From contig NZ_BMPF01000002.1 of assembly GCF_014647455.2 (NCBI RefSeq), positions 496,001-560,000 on the forward strand: a stretch of DNA of 64,000 bases, in the 5' to 3' direction. The translations under genes were made by a program, and so were the position numbers. The DNA is from Halarchaeum grantii. Lineage in GTDB: Archaea; Halobacteriota; Halobacteria; Halobacteriales; Halobacteriaceae. This document shows positions 1 to 6,211 of the stretch, piece by piece. The notes beneath the pieces were generated by a model. It searched no databases. It was not told the DNA's origin and worked only from the letters and a program-made list of their open reading frames with translations. How positions within the stretch are numbered: position 1 is the first letter of the stretch; every line of letters begins with the position of its first letter.

Positions 1-103
1 CGAAGCCATGTTCAGGTTTGTCCGGAACGGCGGAATCGGCGTGATTCGCGTCGCTGAGACCGGCCCCGATGACGCTCGTGGTGAGGAGGGCGATCGTGCA
101 CAT
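1..103 (-). CDS. partial small exported protein, cut by the window edge
   Basis: An open frame starts at an ATG at 103, two bases after the stop of the pilin-like gene (106-108), and stays open for 34 codons to the window edge. It begins MCTIALLTTSVIGAGLSD, a short hydrophobic stretch like a signal peptide. Its close spacing suggests co-transcription with the preceding exported protein and a place in the same secretion or conjugation module. The family cannot be recognised from this much sequence, and the reading frame is supported only by spacing, openness and the hydrophobic start. Confidence 0.45.
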   Translation of the reverse strand, partial: MCTIALLTTSVIGAGLSDANHADSAVPDKPEHGF

Positions 104-105
104 CC

Positions 106-510
106 TCAGAAGCTGCAACTCGTCCCACCTGCGACGACGTTGTTCAGGAGGAACGAGAGAATGACCGTTCCGAGCGGTGCGGCGATGACGCCGTAGAGGA
201 TCGCCTGCGTCCGCATCTCCTTGACCTCCGCCTTCCGGTCGGAACGCCGGACTGTCGGAAGCAAGACGGTCGCTCCGAGGGCGATGACACCACCGAGGAG
301 CGGCCCGCCGTACTGGATGATCGTGAATACGTTCCGTACCGTGTCCGCGATCGCCGTCTGGCAAAACGCCTCTCCCGTTGACTGTGCGAGAGCCGGCTCA
401 ACGAGGAGCAGTGCGGCCAGAGCCGCCGCCATACCGAGCCGCCGTAGCCAGGCAGCCTGAATTCGTCCGGAAGTCCGAGTGAATGAATCGCCGCTGATAT
501 CGACCTTCAT
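106..510 (-). CDS. small membrane protein with VirB2/TrbC-pilin-like topology
   Basis: A 134-residue protein, taken from the ATG at 510. A TATA-like AGTAAAACC lies near 550, which favours this start over the ATG at 534. It has an N-terminal signal-like segment ending in ALAQS, then two hydrophobic helices (GGPLLGGVIALGATVLL and ILYGVIAAPLGTVILSFLL) separated by a short basic loop. This signal plus two-helix plan is that of VirB2/TrbC pilins and of small membrane proteins of archaeal conjugation-like clusters. The similarity is in topology only. Two cysteines flank the helical region and could form a disulfide outside the cell. The conjugation-type ATPase at 6212 supports a transfer role, but none is shown. 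Confidence 0.5.
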   Translation of the reverse strand: MKVDISGDSFTRTSGRIQAAWLRRLGMAAALAALLLVEPALAQSTGEAFCQTAIADTVRNVFTIIQYGGPLLGGVIALGATVLLPTVRRSDRKAEVKEMRTQAILYGVIAAPLGTVILSFLLNNVVAGGTSCSF

Positions 511-632
511 ATGTAGTCGCACAGCCAGCAACACGGACGGCGTCGCCCGGTTTTACTGGCGCACGACAGCAGGCCCCCAGAAGTTCATCGGAGATAAGCT
601 TATGCTCAAGTAAAGCGGAGTGATAGTGTCGA

Positions 633-1568
633 TTACTTCGTAGTGGGCTCCAGAACCGGCTGGAATTCCACGATACGGTTCCGGACTGTTGCATCCGAAA
701 CCGACGCCGCCGTCGCGACAGTCTGCTGTGTTATGGGGTCCTCAGTCTCTCGAGCGGCGAGGTAGAGACACGCCGCAGCGACCCCGCGTGGATGTCGGCC
801 ATTAGCGATTCCGCACGATTCCGCGATATCCGCGAGTTCGAACGCCCGCGTCGTCACCGCGTCCGCGACGTCGCAGGTGGAGGCGATGGCCGGTACGCGA
901 TCGTGAACGCCGACTGGTTTGGCATCCAGCCCGAGTTCGCGATTCAGAACACCGTAGCCGAGCACGACGTCAGATCGCGAGCAACTCGCGACAGCTGCGA
1001 TCTCGGGGGGTGGGCGTGCCACATTGCGGCAGCGACACGCGGCGTACACGCTGCCAGCAGCCATCATCTCGATCGAACGACCGCGAATGAGGTCACGGGA
1101 CTGCGCACGGCGATAGAGCGTGCACGCCTCCTCGGCGACAGTTCTGGGTGACTCGAGTGCACTCACGAGGCGTCGGATTTCGGTGAACGCGGTCGCGAGG
1201 TTGCGCTCGGCTTTCGAGCGCCAGCGAGCGCGAGTATGCTCACGTCGAAGACGAGCGATCTGGGCGCGTTTTCGTGGTGAGAGGCAGTTCCCGTTCGCAT
1301 CACCGCCATATCCGATCTCACTGGAGAGCCCGCGGTCGTGGCGCGCGGGTGTCAACGGTGCACCCGTCCGTCGCGCCTCGTCGTTCTCGGCGTCGAACCA
1401 CGGTTCGGAACCGTGATCGAAGCGCTCCTCCTCTAAGACGAGCCCGCACGCCGTACACGCAAGTTCGCCGCCATCCGCGAGCACCCGCCCCTCGCACTCC
1501 GGGCAGCGCCCGCTGATCGATCCCTGGTCCTCGTCGAAGCCGTCTTCGTAGATGTCTCTCGTTGCCAT
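633..1568 (-). CDS. tfb: transcription initiation factor TFB (TFIIB homologue) on a mobile element
   Basis: A 311-residue archaeal TFB that bridges TBP-DNA and RNA polymerase. The start is the ATG at 1568 (MATRDIYEDG); the frame upstream of it is not TFB-like. The N-terminal zinc ribbon has C22-x2-C25 and C38-x2-C41. It is followed by a B-reader-like segment (GAPLTPARHDRGLSSEIG) and two cyclin repeats ending near residue 305. The length is normal and no break is seen. Haloarchaea keep several TFBs, often on plasmids, which redirect transcription to gene subsets. This copy lies in the element and carries the shared CCCTGACGGG dyad 23 bases before its start, so it may take part in an element-specific transcription programme (inference). 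Confidence 0.93.
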   Translation of the reverse strand: MATRDIYEDGFDEDQGSISGRCPECEGRVLADGGELACTACGLVLEEERFDHGSEPWFDAENDEARRTGAPLTPARHDRGLSSEIGYGGDANGNCLSPRKRAQIARLRREHTRARWRSKAERNLATAFTEIRRLVSALESPRTVAEEACTLYRRAQSRDLIRGRSIEMMAAGSVYAACRCRNVARPPPEIAAVASCSRSDVVLGYGVLNRELGLDAKPVGVHDRVPAIASTCDVADAVTTRAFELADIAESCGIANGRHPRGVAAACLYLAARETEDPITQQTVATAASVSDATVRNRIVEFQPVLEPTTK

Positions 1569-1590
1569 CGGTGTCAGCGGGGCACTCAGG

Positions 1591-1613
1591 CGCCCCGCAC
1601 CCGTCAGGGGGCG
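1591..1613 (-). promoter_or_regulatory. shared promoter/leader dyad, copy 1 (upstream of tfb)
   Basis: On the minus strand this reads CGCCCCCTGACGGGTG followed by CGGGGCG, an inverted repeat able to form a hairpin, preceded by AATTTTCTCG. It ends 23 bases before the tfb ATG. If the T-rich run is the TATA region, the dyad occupies the space between TATA box and transcription start. It could be an operator or an RNA hairpin. Confidence 0.6.
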
Positions 1614-1659
1614 AGAAAATTGGCGGGAACACGGGGAACGACCACCGACGAGTGATGGC

Positions 1660-2808
1660 CTACGCGCTCTCGGCGAAGCGCTCGCGGAGACGCGCCTCCC
1701 GAGACTGGAACTGTTCGATGTTGGCGCCGAGGTTGCGTTCGACGCGCTCGATCTGTGCGAGCGCACTCTGGCTCGCGAGGCCGGTCTGACCATCTCGAGT
1801 GTCGGCGTCGGCGCGACGTCGGTAGGCACGCACGAGGCGCTCGAGCGTCGCCTCGGGATTGAGCAGAATATCGTTCGCGATGCGGACATACGCGTCGAGG
1901 GAGGTGCCCTCCTTCCCCGTATAGTGATGCGTGAGCGCGTAGGTCGCCCCGGAGTGCAGCGTCCACATGTCCACCTCGAAGGGGTCAGGAGATTCGGCGC
2001 GGGCGTCGCTCGCGGCGCGCTCGGCGAGATACTCGGGGAACTCGAGGAGGATGTAGAACTCGACGAGGTCGAAGGGCACCTCCCGCAGGTCGAGCGAGAT
2101 GTCTTGGGCGTCCTGAATGAAGGCGGCGAGGTCGTCCGCGACGACGGCGAGGCGTCCGAGCAGGCGCTCCCACCACGTCTCGAAGTCCGCGACGTCACCG
2201 ACGTGCTTGACGGTCTGGCGCTCGGTGAGCCGCCGAATCGAGTTCGCGCAGTAGGCGTCCTGCGCGTACCCCTCGACGTAGACCGCGTGTCCGCCGAAGA
2301 AGTCATACCCAGACGAAAAGCCGACCGCGATGGGGTCCTCACGGCCGAGGAAGGTCACGGAGAGCCCGTCGAAGAGCACGTCCATGTGCACCTCGCCGCC
2401 ACCACGGTACTGCCGGATCTCCCCAAACACCACGTCCCCCAGCGCGCGCCCATCCACGGTCTCCTCCTCGACAGCCACTTCCAGAGGCCCGTAGACGTCG
2501 AGGGGGTTGATGATCGCGTAGGACTCGGTGGGGACGTAGAAGAGCGCGTCACAGTCCGCGCCCTGAGCACGTGCGGCCGCCCGCTCCGGGTCCACAAGCG
2601 CCGTGAAGCGCTCCGTCTCCTCCCACTCGTCCGTGTACGGGTTTCTGTACGCGACATCGCTCGCCACCGCTCGTGGGAGTTGTCTGATCGCCTCCGCGAA
2701 CGACACCACCTCGGCGTCGTCGACGCGCGCCGCGTACCACTCCGGGAGGACTGCGTCTGCTCGGCCGTCGATTCCTGCGAACACTGTCGTCGTCTCTGGT
2801 CGGGACAT
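1660..2808 (-). CDS. uncharacterised haloarchaeal element protein (possibly DUF932-like)
   Basis: A 382-residue soluble acidic protein with no signal peptide or membrane segment. Visible traits are a central beta-rich part (VYGPLEVAVEEE, GGEVHMDVLFDGL) with conserved-looking glycines and aromatics, and a helical C-terminal third with many Arg/Glu (ERVERNLGANIEQFQSREAR) that could be a coiled coil. The plan recalls the DUF932/plasmid-replication-associated proteins common on haloarchaeal plasmids, but the match is by impression only. It lies between tfb and a DUF1508 gene, in the same orientation, with its own copy of the shared dyad 25 bases upstream. Function unknown. Confidence 0.75.
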   Translation of the reverse strand: MSRPETTTVFAGIDGRADAVLPEWYAARVDDAEVVSFAEAIRQLPRAVASDVAYRNPYTDEWEETERFTALVDPERAAARAQGADCDALFYVPTESYAIINPLDVYGPLEVAVEEETVDGRALGDVVFGEIRQYRGGGEVHMDVLFDGLSVTFLGREDPIAVGFSSGYDFFGGHAVYVEGYAQDAYCANSIRRLTERQTVKHVGDVADFETWWERLLGRLAVVADDLAAFIQDAQDISLDLREVPFDLVEFYILLEFPEYLAERAASDARAESPDPFEVDMWTLHSGATYALTHHYTGKEGTSLDAYVRIANDILLNPEATLERLVRAYRRRADADTRDGQTGLASQSALAQIERVERNLGANIEQFQSREARLRERFAESA

Positions 2809-2832
2809 AGTTGCTCACGCGGGCACGCCCTC

Positions 2833-2857
2833 GCGCCCCCGCACCCCTCAGGGGGCG
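2833..2857 (-). promoter_or_regulatory. shared promoter/leader dyad, copy 2
   Basis: Minus strand CGCCCCCTGAGGGGTG followed by CGGGGGCGC, preceded by GTTTTT and ending 25 bases before the ATG at 2808. Compared with copy 1 the core has G for C in CCCTGACGGG; the arms are kept. Confidence 0.6.
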
Positions 2858-2950
2858 AAAAACGTCGTCGGGTCGCCCGTCTGCGGAACTCTGCGTGTCC
2901 GAGTCACGGAACGTATCGAGACGGCCGAGACGCCCCTCCGTAGGGACGTG

Positions 2951-3139
2951 TTACTCCTCTACTTCGACGATATCCGCATCAGGTGCGTTCTCCTTCACAC
3001 TCTCGATGCCCTGCTCGGCCTTCTGTCGAGACGCATAGCCCTCGCCGGAATCCGCGATGATGTTCCCGTTGTCGTGGATGAGGTGCCAGCGCCACTCGTC
3101 GCTCGCGTCGGTGTAGACCTCGAACGTTGCCTGACTCAT
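2951..3139 (-). CDS. DUF1508/HVO_2922-type small protein
   Basis: A 62-residue protein, MSQATFEVYTDASDEWRWHL to the C-terminus, matching the short DUF1508 (UPF0339) beta-beta-beta-alpha fold: an RWHLIHDNGNIIADSGEGY core followed by a SRQKAEQGIESVKENAP helix. Haloarchaeal genomes carry many such single-domain copies. The function is unknown, and a stress or nucleic-acid-related role has not been shown. It sits alone between two dyad-controlled genes on the same strand. Confidence 0.85.
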   Translation of the reverse strand: MSQATFEVYTDASDEWRWHLIHDNGNIIADSGEGYASRQKAEQGIESVKENAPDADIVEVEE

Positions 3140-3230
3140 CGAGAGCAGCTACTGGGGCCGTTCGGATAACGATTCGGGGAGTGACTATGACGCCACTAGC
3201 GCCATCTCGAAGGACTACACGAGCGTGCGC

Positions 3231-3704
3231 CTATCGTTCGAAGCGTCCGTCGGGTCGCGGGAGGCGTCGGGTGAGGATTTCGAGGTCGACGCGGCGCAGG
3301 TGCTTGCAGCCCTGCATACCGAGCTCGCTGTTGCGTTTCGCCCAGTCCGGACACGTACAGGTGCGGTCCGCGACGTCGACTTCGTAGGTGTTCCCGCTCT
3401 CGCTTTCGACTTCGTAGCGCGCCCCCTCCTCAAGGAAGCGCGTCTCCATCTCCTCAGTGAGCGCACGCCGCGTCCGCGGGTCCGCGACATCGTACTCATC
3501 CTCGCGGAACGGTGACGGTGGGTGGGGCGTCGCACACGAGCGCTCGAACTGCTCGGCATCGGGCCGCTCCTGGCCACAGAATCGACACCGGTAGTAGGTG
3601 CGCTCCGGGGCGTCGGCGTTCGCGAGCGACCGCTCGGTCACGACGACGAGGGAGTGGCCGTTCGGTATCGCGTCGATCGTCGGCTGTGAGTGGGTCGAGT
3701 ACAT
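3231..3704 (-). CDS. SWIM zinc-finger protein
   Basis: A 157-residue protein starting at the ATG at 3704 (MYSTHSQPTI), 21 bases after the shared dyad. The C-terminal SWIM motif is complete: C116-x-C118, then C133-x-H135 (TCTCPDWAKR and GCKHLRRV). An N-terminal C40-x2-C43 with C57 and H61 looks like a second zinc site. SWIM domains bind DNA or protein and occur in haloarchaeal plasmid genes, often in several copies per element. With tfb and the OB-fold gene it makes up a set of putative DNA-binding genes under the same upstream motif. Confidence 0.88.
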   Translation of the reverse strand: MYSTHSQPTIDAIPNGHSLVVVTERSLANADAPERTYYRCRFCGQERPDAEQFERSCATPHPPSPFREDEYDVADPRTRRALTEEMETRFLEEGARYEVESESGNTYEVDVADRTCTCPDWAKRNSELGMQGCKHLRRVDLEILTRRLPRPDGRFER

Positions 3705-3724
3705 GAGTCTGGAGGCACTTTTGA

Positions 3725-3747
3725 GCGCCCCCACCCGTCAGGGGCGC
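3725..3747 (-). promoter_or_regulatory. shared promoter/leader dyad, copy 3
   Basis: Minus strand GCGCCCCTGACGGGTG followed by GGGGCGC: perfect 7-base arms (3725-3731 and 3741-3747) with a 9-base centre. GTTTCTC precedes it and the SWIM start codon follows 21 bases later. Confidence 0.6.
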
Positions 3748-3870
3748 GAGAAACACTGCCTCACGGGACGCTGAAGGAGTACGCCCGAATCGATCTCGAC
3801 GTCGTGGTCGGCCATCGGTCGAGCTGAAGGGCTGACGATAGATCGGACGCAGTCGATCACCAAGACCTAT

Positions 3871-3906
3871 GGTGATTCAGACAATCAGTATTTACTGTGG
3901 TGATTC
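3871..3906 (+). promoter_or_regulatory. candidate autoregulatory operator of the vapBC-like pair
   Basis: Two direct GGTGATTC repeats (3871-3878 and 3899-3906) bracket an inverted repeat CAGTA-TT-TACTG (3886-3897). The second repeat ends one base before the antitoxin ATG at 3908. Antitoxin-toxin complexes commonly bind repeats of this kind over their own promoter; binding here is inferred. Confidence 0.45.
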
Positions 3907-3907
3907 G

Positions 3908-4177
3908 ATGAGCTCGGAGACCGGGGACGACGGTAGCGAAGAGACGTACGGTGAGGCCGAACTCAACGACCGAGGACGGCTCACAATCCCGAAGGCCCTC
4001 CGAGATACCCTCAATCTTGAGGGAGGGACGACGTTCACCGTCATTCGCGAGGGGGGCGACATCCGACTCGTCCGGCAGCTCCCTGACCTCCACACGCTGA
4101 CGTCGGGGCGTTCACGCGAGGAGTGGGGTGAGGACGCATTCCGTGATGCCGGCGAAACGACCTTCGGGGGGCACTAG
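3908..4177 (+). CDS. AbrB/SpoVT-family antitoxin (VapB-like)
   Basis: An 89-residue protein from the ATG at 3908. The ATG at 3869 would place coding sequence over the operator repeats and add a residue stretch unlike the family. The swapped-hairpin AbrB core is clear: GEAELNDRGRLTIPKALRDTL then TFTVIREGGDIRLVRQ. The C-terminal tail (RSREEWGEDAFRDAGETTFG) is likely the toxin-binding part. Its TAG stop abuts the toxin ATG. The expected role is to neutralise the downstream PIN RNase and repress the operon. Confidence 0.88.
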   Translation: MSSETGDDGSEETYGEAELNDRGRLTIPKALRDTLNLEGGTTFTVIREGGDIRLVRQLPDLHTLTSGRSREEWGEDAFRDAGETTFGGH

Positions 4178-4630
4178 ATGCGCATCCTCCCCGACGTAAA
4201 CGCACTCGCGATCCAACTCGTCGACGACCATCCGGGACATCCATACGTCGCGGAGCATCTCGTGCCCGCGCTCCGTGGCGAGGACACCCTCCTCCTCTTC
4301 GGCTATCTCCCACTTCGCGTCCAGTGGGTTCTCGAAGACATCGGGTTCGACACCATCGACGCCCGGCGCGCCGTCCAGTCCCTCCTCGACTACCCTAGCG
4401 AGGCTATCGACGTCGACGACGCCGTCATCCGCAATGCCTACGAGATTAGCGCCGCAAAGAATCACGACGTCTACGATTGTTTCTACGTCGCCCTCGCACG
4501 CGACGCTGACGCCGACGTCCTCCTCACGACTGACCGCGACTTCGACGCCCTCTGTACTGACGAATCGGTCGGCTACACGAATCCCGTTCCCGAAGACGTC
4601 CTTGAGGAGTTCCACGCGTACTCGGCGTAG
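4178..4630 (+). CDS. PIN-domain toxin RNase (VapC-like)
   Basis: A 150-residue PIN-domain protein whose ATG directly follows the antitoxin stop (TAGATG). Acidic metal-site residues are visible: D6 in ILPDVNAL, D97/D100 in HDVYDCFYVALA and D119/D121 in TTDRDFDAL. VapC toxins are Mg-dependent RNases that cut tRNA or rRNA; the target here is unknown. It probably stabilises the element through post-segregational killing. The length is a little above the usual 130-140 residues. No disruption is seen. Confidence 0.9.
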   Translation: MRILPDVNALAIQLVDDHPGHPYVAEHLVPALRGEDTLLLFGYLPLRVQWVLEDIGFDTIDARRAVQSLLDYPSEAIDVDDAVIRNAYEISAAKNHDVYDCFYVALARDADADVLLTTDRDFDALCTDESVGYTNPVPEDVLEEFHAYSA

Positions 4631-4719
4631 TCGGTCCGCTGATGCGGCCCAGCCCGTTGGCCGTCTCGCACGCGTAGACCGACACACTGTCGTCGACCGG
4701 AGCGGTGGCGCGCGATGAA

Positions 4720-4740
4720 TCGACGCCCGGTTGGCGTCGA
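4720..4740 (+). terminator. hairpin between the toxin gene and the convergent OB-fold gene
   Basis: TCGACGCC-CGGTT-GGCGTCGA: eight perfect base pairs, 90 bases past the toxin stop and 83 before the end of the convergent gene. There is no T-run, so termination is only a suggestion. Confidence 0.3.
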
Positions 4741-4822
4741 GAACGCGCGAGGGGCGTCCGCGCGAACGCAGTGAGCGGGGACGACGGCTGGGGAGGGAGA
4801 GGCCACGAAAAAGAAGGAACGG

Positions 4823-5641
4823 TTAGCGCTCCCACCACCGACCGCGCTCCGGGAAGACGAGCTCGCTCCACCCGGTCGCGGCGATGCAGGCGCGCTCACG
4901 GTAGAAGCCGAGTGCGCCACCGCGCACCCGCACGCGCTCGCCCAGCCGAACGGCCGGTTGGTTCGAGCGCTCCCACACCGTCAGCTTCGTCCTCCCCGTC
5001 TCGTCCTCGAGGAGACCCACTTGGGCGATTGCGGGATGGCGCGGCTCGAACAACCGCACGACCACACCTTCCACGCTCACCTCGTCGTCGGCCTCGAAGC
5101 GCTCCAACGCCCCGATAGGCACGATCTGTCCGGGCCCGTATCTGAGGGCCTCGCTCGTCTCGAGGACGGCATCGACGATGTCCTGACCACGCCGCACACG
5201 CTCGCCGACCATCCGTGAGATCGCCGATCGCGAATAGCCCCGTTCCTGCCCCGCCAACCGCTGCGCCTGCTGGTTCACAACCGCGAGTTCGTCCCGTGAG
5301 AGCTCTCCACGGGGATCGCTCGTCCACGCCTGCCACGTCCGGCTTGGGGTCCGCTCCGCCACGTAGTCGCGCGTCCTCGCCTCCCGGTCTGAGTCCTGCC
5401 GTCGGTCATACCGCGACCGCGTCCGCTCGATCTCCCATTCACGCGCCCGCACCCGCTCTTCCGCCTCGAGCGTCAACCCCGCGTAGGGGTCCTCTTTGAC
5501 GTCAATTCTCGCCACAATCTCCATCGAGACCGTCGGGCGCAGGTTCCGCTCGCGCTCCGCGACGTCATCGACGACGTCGAATTCCTCGTTCACTCGCTCT
5601 TCGACCGAAACTTCATCTCCGATGGTGGTCTTACTAGACAT
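4823..5641 (-). CDS. OB-fold nucleic-acid-binding protein of the element
   Basis: A 272-residue protein. The first 95 residues are highly charged and probably helical (EEEVRAREW, RSRYDRRQDSDREARTR type). The middle contains a possible helix-turn-helix-like segment (RSAISRMVGERVRRGQDI). Residues about 180-272 form an OB-fold (VSVEGVVVRLFEPRH, VGLLEDETGRTKLTVWERS, VRLGERVRVRGGALGFY), as in haloarchaeal RPA-like proteins. A single-stranded DNA or RNA-binding role in replication or transfer is likely; the exact role is unknown. A long inverted repeat with the shared CCCTGACGGG core lies 90 bases upstream. Confidence 0.8.
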   Translation of the reverse strand: MSSKTTIGDEVSVEERVNEEFDVVDDVAERERNLRPTVSMEIVARIDVKEDPYAGLTLEAEERVRAREWEIERTRSRYDRRQDSDREARTRDYVAERTPSRTWQAWTSDPRGELSRDELAVVNQQAQRLAGQERGYSRSAISRMVGERVRRGQDIVDAVLETSEALRYGPGQIVPIGALERFEADDEVSVEGVVVRLFEPRHPAIAQVGLLEDETGRTKLTVWERSNQPAVRLGERVRVRGGALGFYRERACIAATGWSELVFPERGRWWER

Positions 5642-5730
5642 GGGTGCTTAGCCCGAAGGCGTCTTCGCGGCGCCGCCGACCGCGACTGGTCCTCGCGGTC
5701 TTTTGTCGACGGTTCTCGACGAGTGGCTGC

Positions 5731-5769
5731 GCCGCTCGCGCCTTCAGCGCCCGTCAGGGCGCGAGCGGC
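5731..5769 (-). promoter_or_regulatory. shared dyad, copy 4, inside a longer hairpin
   Basis: A 12-base perfect stem (5731-5742 with 5758-5769) surrounds a 15-base centre. An alternative inner stem GCGCCC-GTCA-GGGCGC (5747-5762) competes with it. The minus-strand core CCCTGACGGG is identical to copies 1 and 3, but it lies 90 bases rather than about 23 before the start codon of the OB-fold gene. Confidence 0.5.
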
Positions 5770-5789
5770 GCGCACTGTCGGCACAGAAA

Positions 5790-6115
5790 AACGCCACGCA
5801 TTATTTCTGAGGAGCGAGTGCCTCCGGGCCGTGTTCGCGGCCAGTTTCACGCCAGTTTCGGCGCCGAGCGCAGCGAGACGCCGACACTGCACGTGATGCT
5901 GGCGTCCCGAAAGGGCGAGCATGACACGGCCCGAGGCACGATCAGTCCCAAATTTGCAGGCACACGAAGCGACAGCACGACTGCGTTCGCCGGTCGACCA
6001 CCGCGGTCGGGTGGGGCTTCGAAAGGGGCCGCGTGCTCGTGAGCCGAACCGACGCAAGCACGACGGGTAGTCGCGCGCAGCGAGGTGCAGGCCACGAGCA
6101 CGCGGGGGCTTTCGC
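5790..6115. ncRNA. candidate structured RNA in a 570 bp gene-free stretch
   Basis: The gap 5642-6211 has no convincing gene, but three hairpins follow one another. First, GGCC-8-GGCC (5827-5842). Second, a stem CGTG-ATGCT / AGCAT-CACG (5892-5900 with 5918-5928, two-base bulge) closing an inner CCC-GAAA-GGG GNRA tetraloop hairpin (5906-5915). Third, a long arm GAAAG-GGG-CCGCGTGCTCGTG (6021-6041) pairing with CACGAGCACGCGG-GGG-CTTTC (6093-6113) through an 18 bp stem with one symmetric GGG/GGG internal loop. The GAAA loop favours the plus strand, which leads into the ATPase gene. No known RNA family is recognised. It could be a leader RNA, a guide-like RNA or a transfer-origin structure. Confidence 0.35.
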
Positions 6116-6211
6116 ACAAGAAGACACCCCAGAGAGCCACCGGAATAGTCAGCGGAGTAGAATCTGCCGGCGAGGAGATATGCGCTGCCTGCCTGCTAGG
6201 CCGGCACAGAG

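Noticed and set aside
1552-2943. Long plus-strand open frame opposite tfb and the element protein
   Set aside because: It is the antisense shadow of two well-supported genes in high-GC DNA.
3738-3815. A 25-residue minus-strand frame starting MADHDVEIDSG just upstream of the SWIM gene
   Set aside because: It ends inside the shared dyad and has no family likeness; more likely leader or promoter sequence than a gene, although a leader peptide is not excluded.
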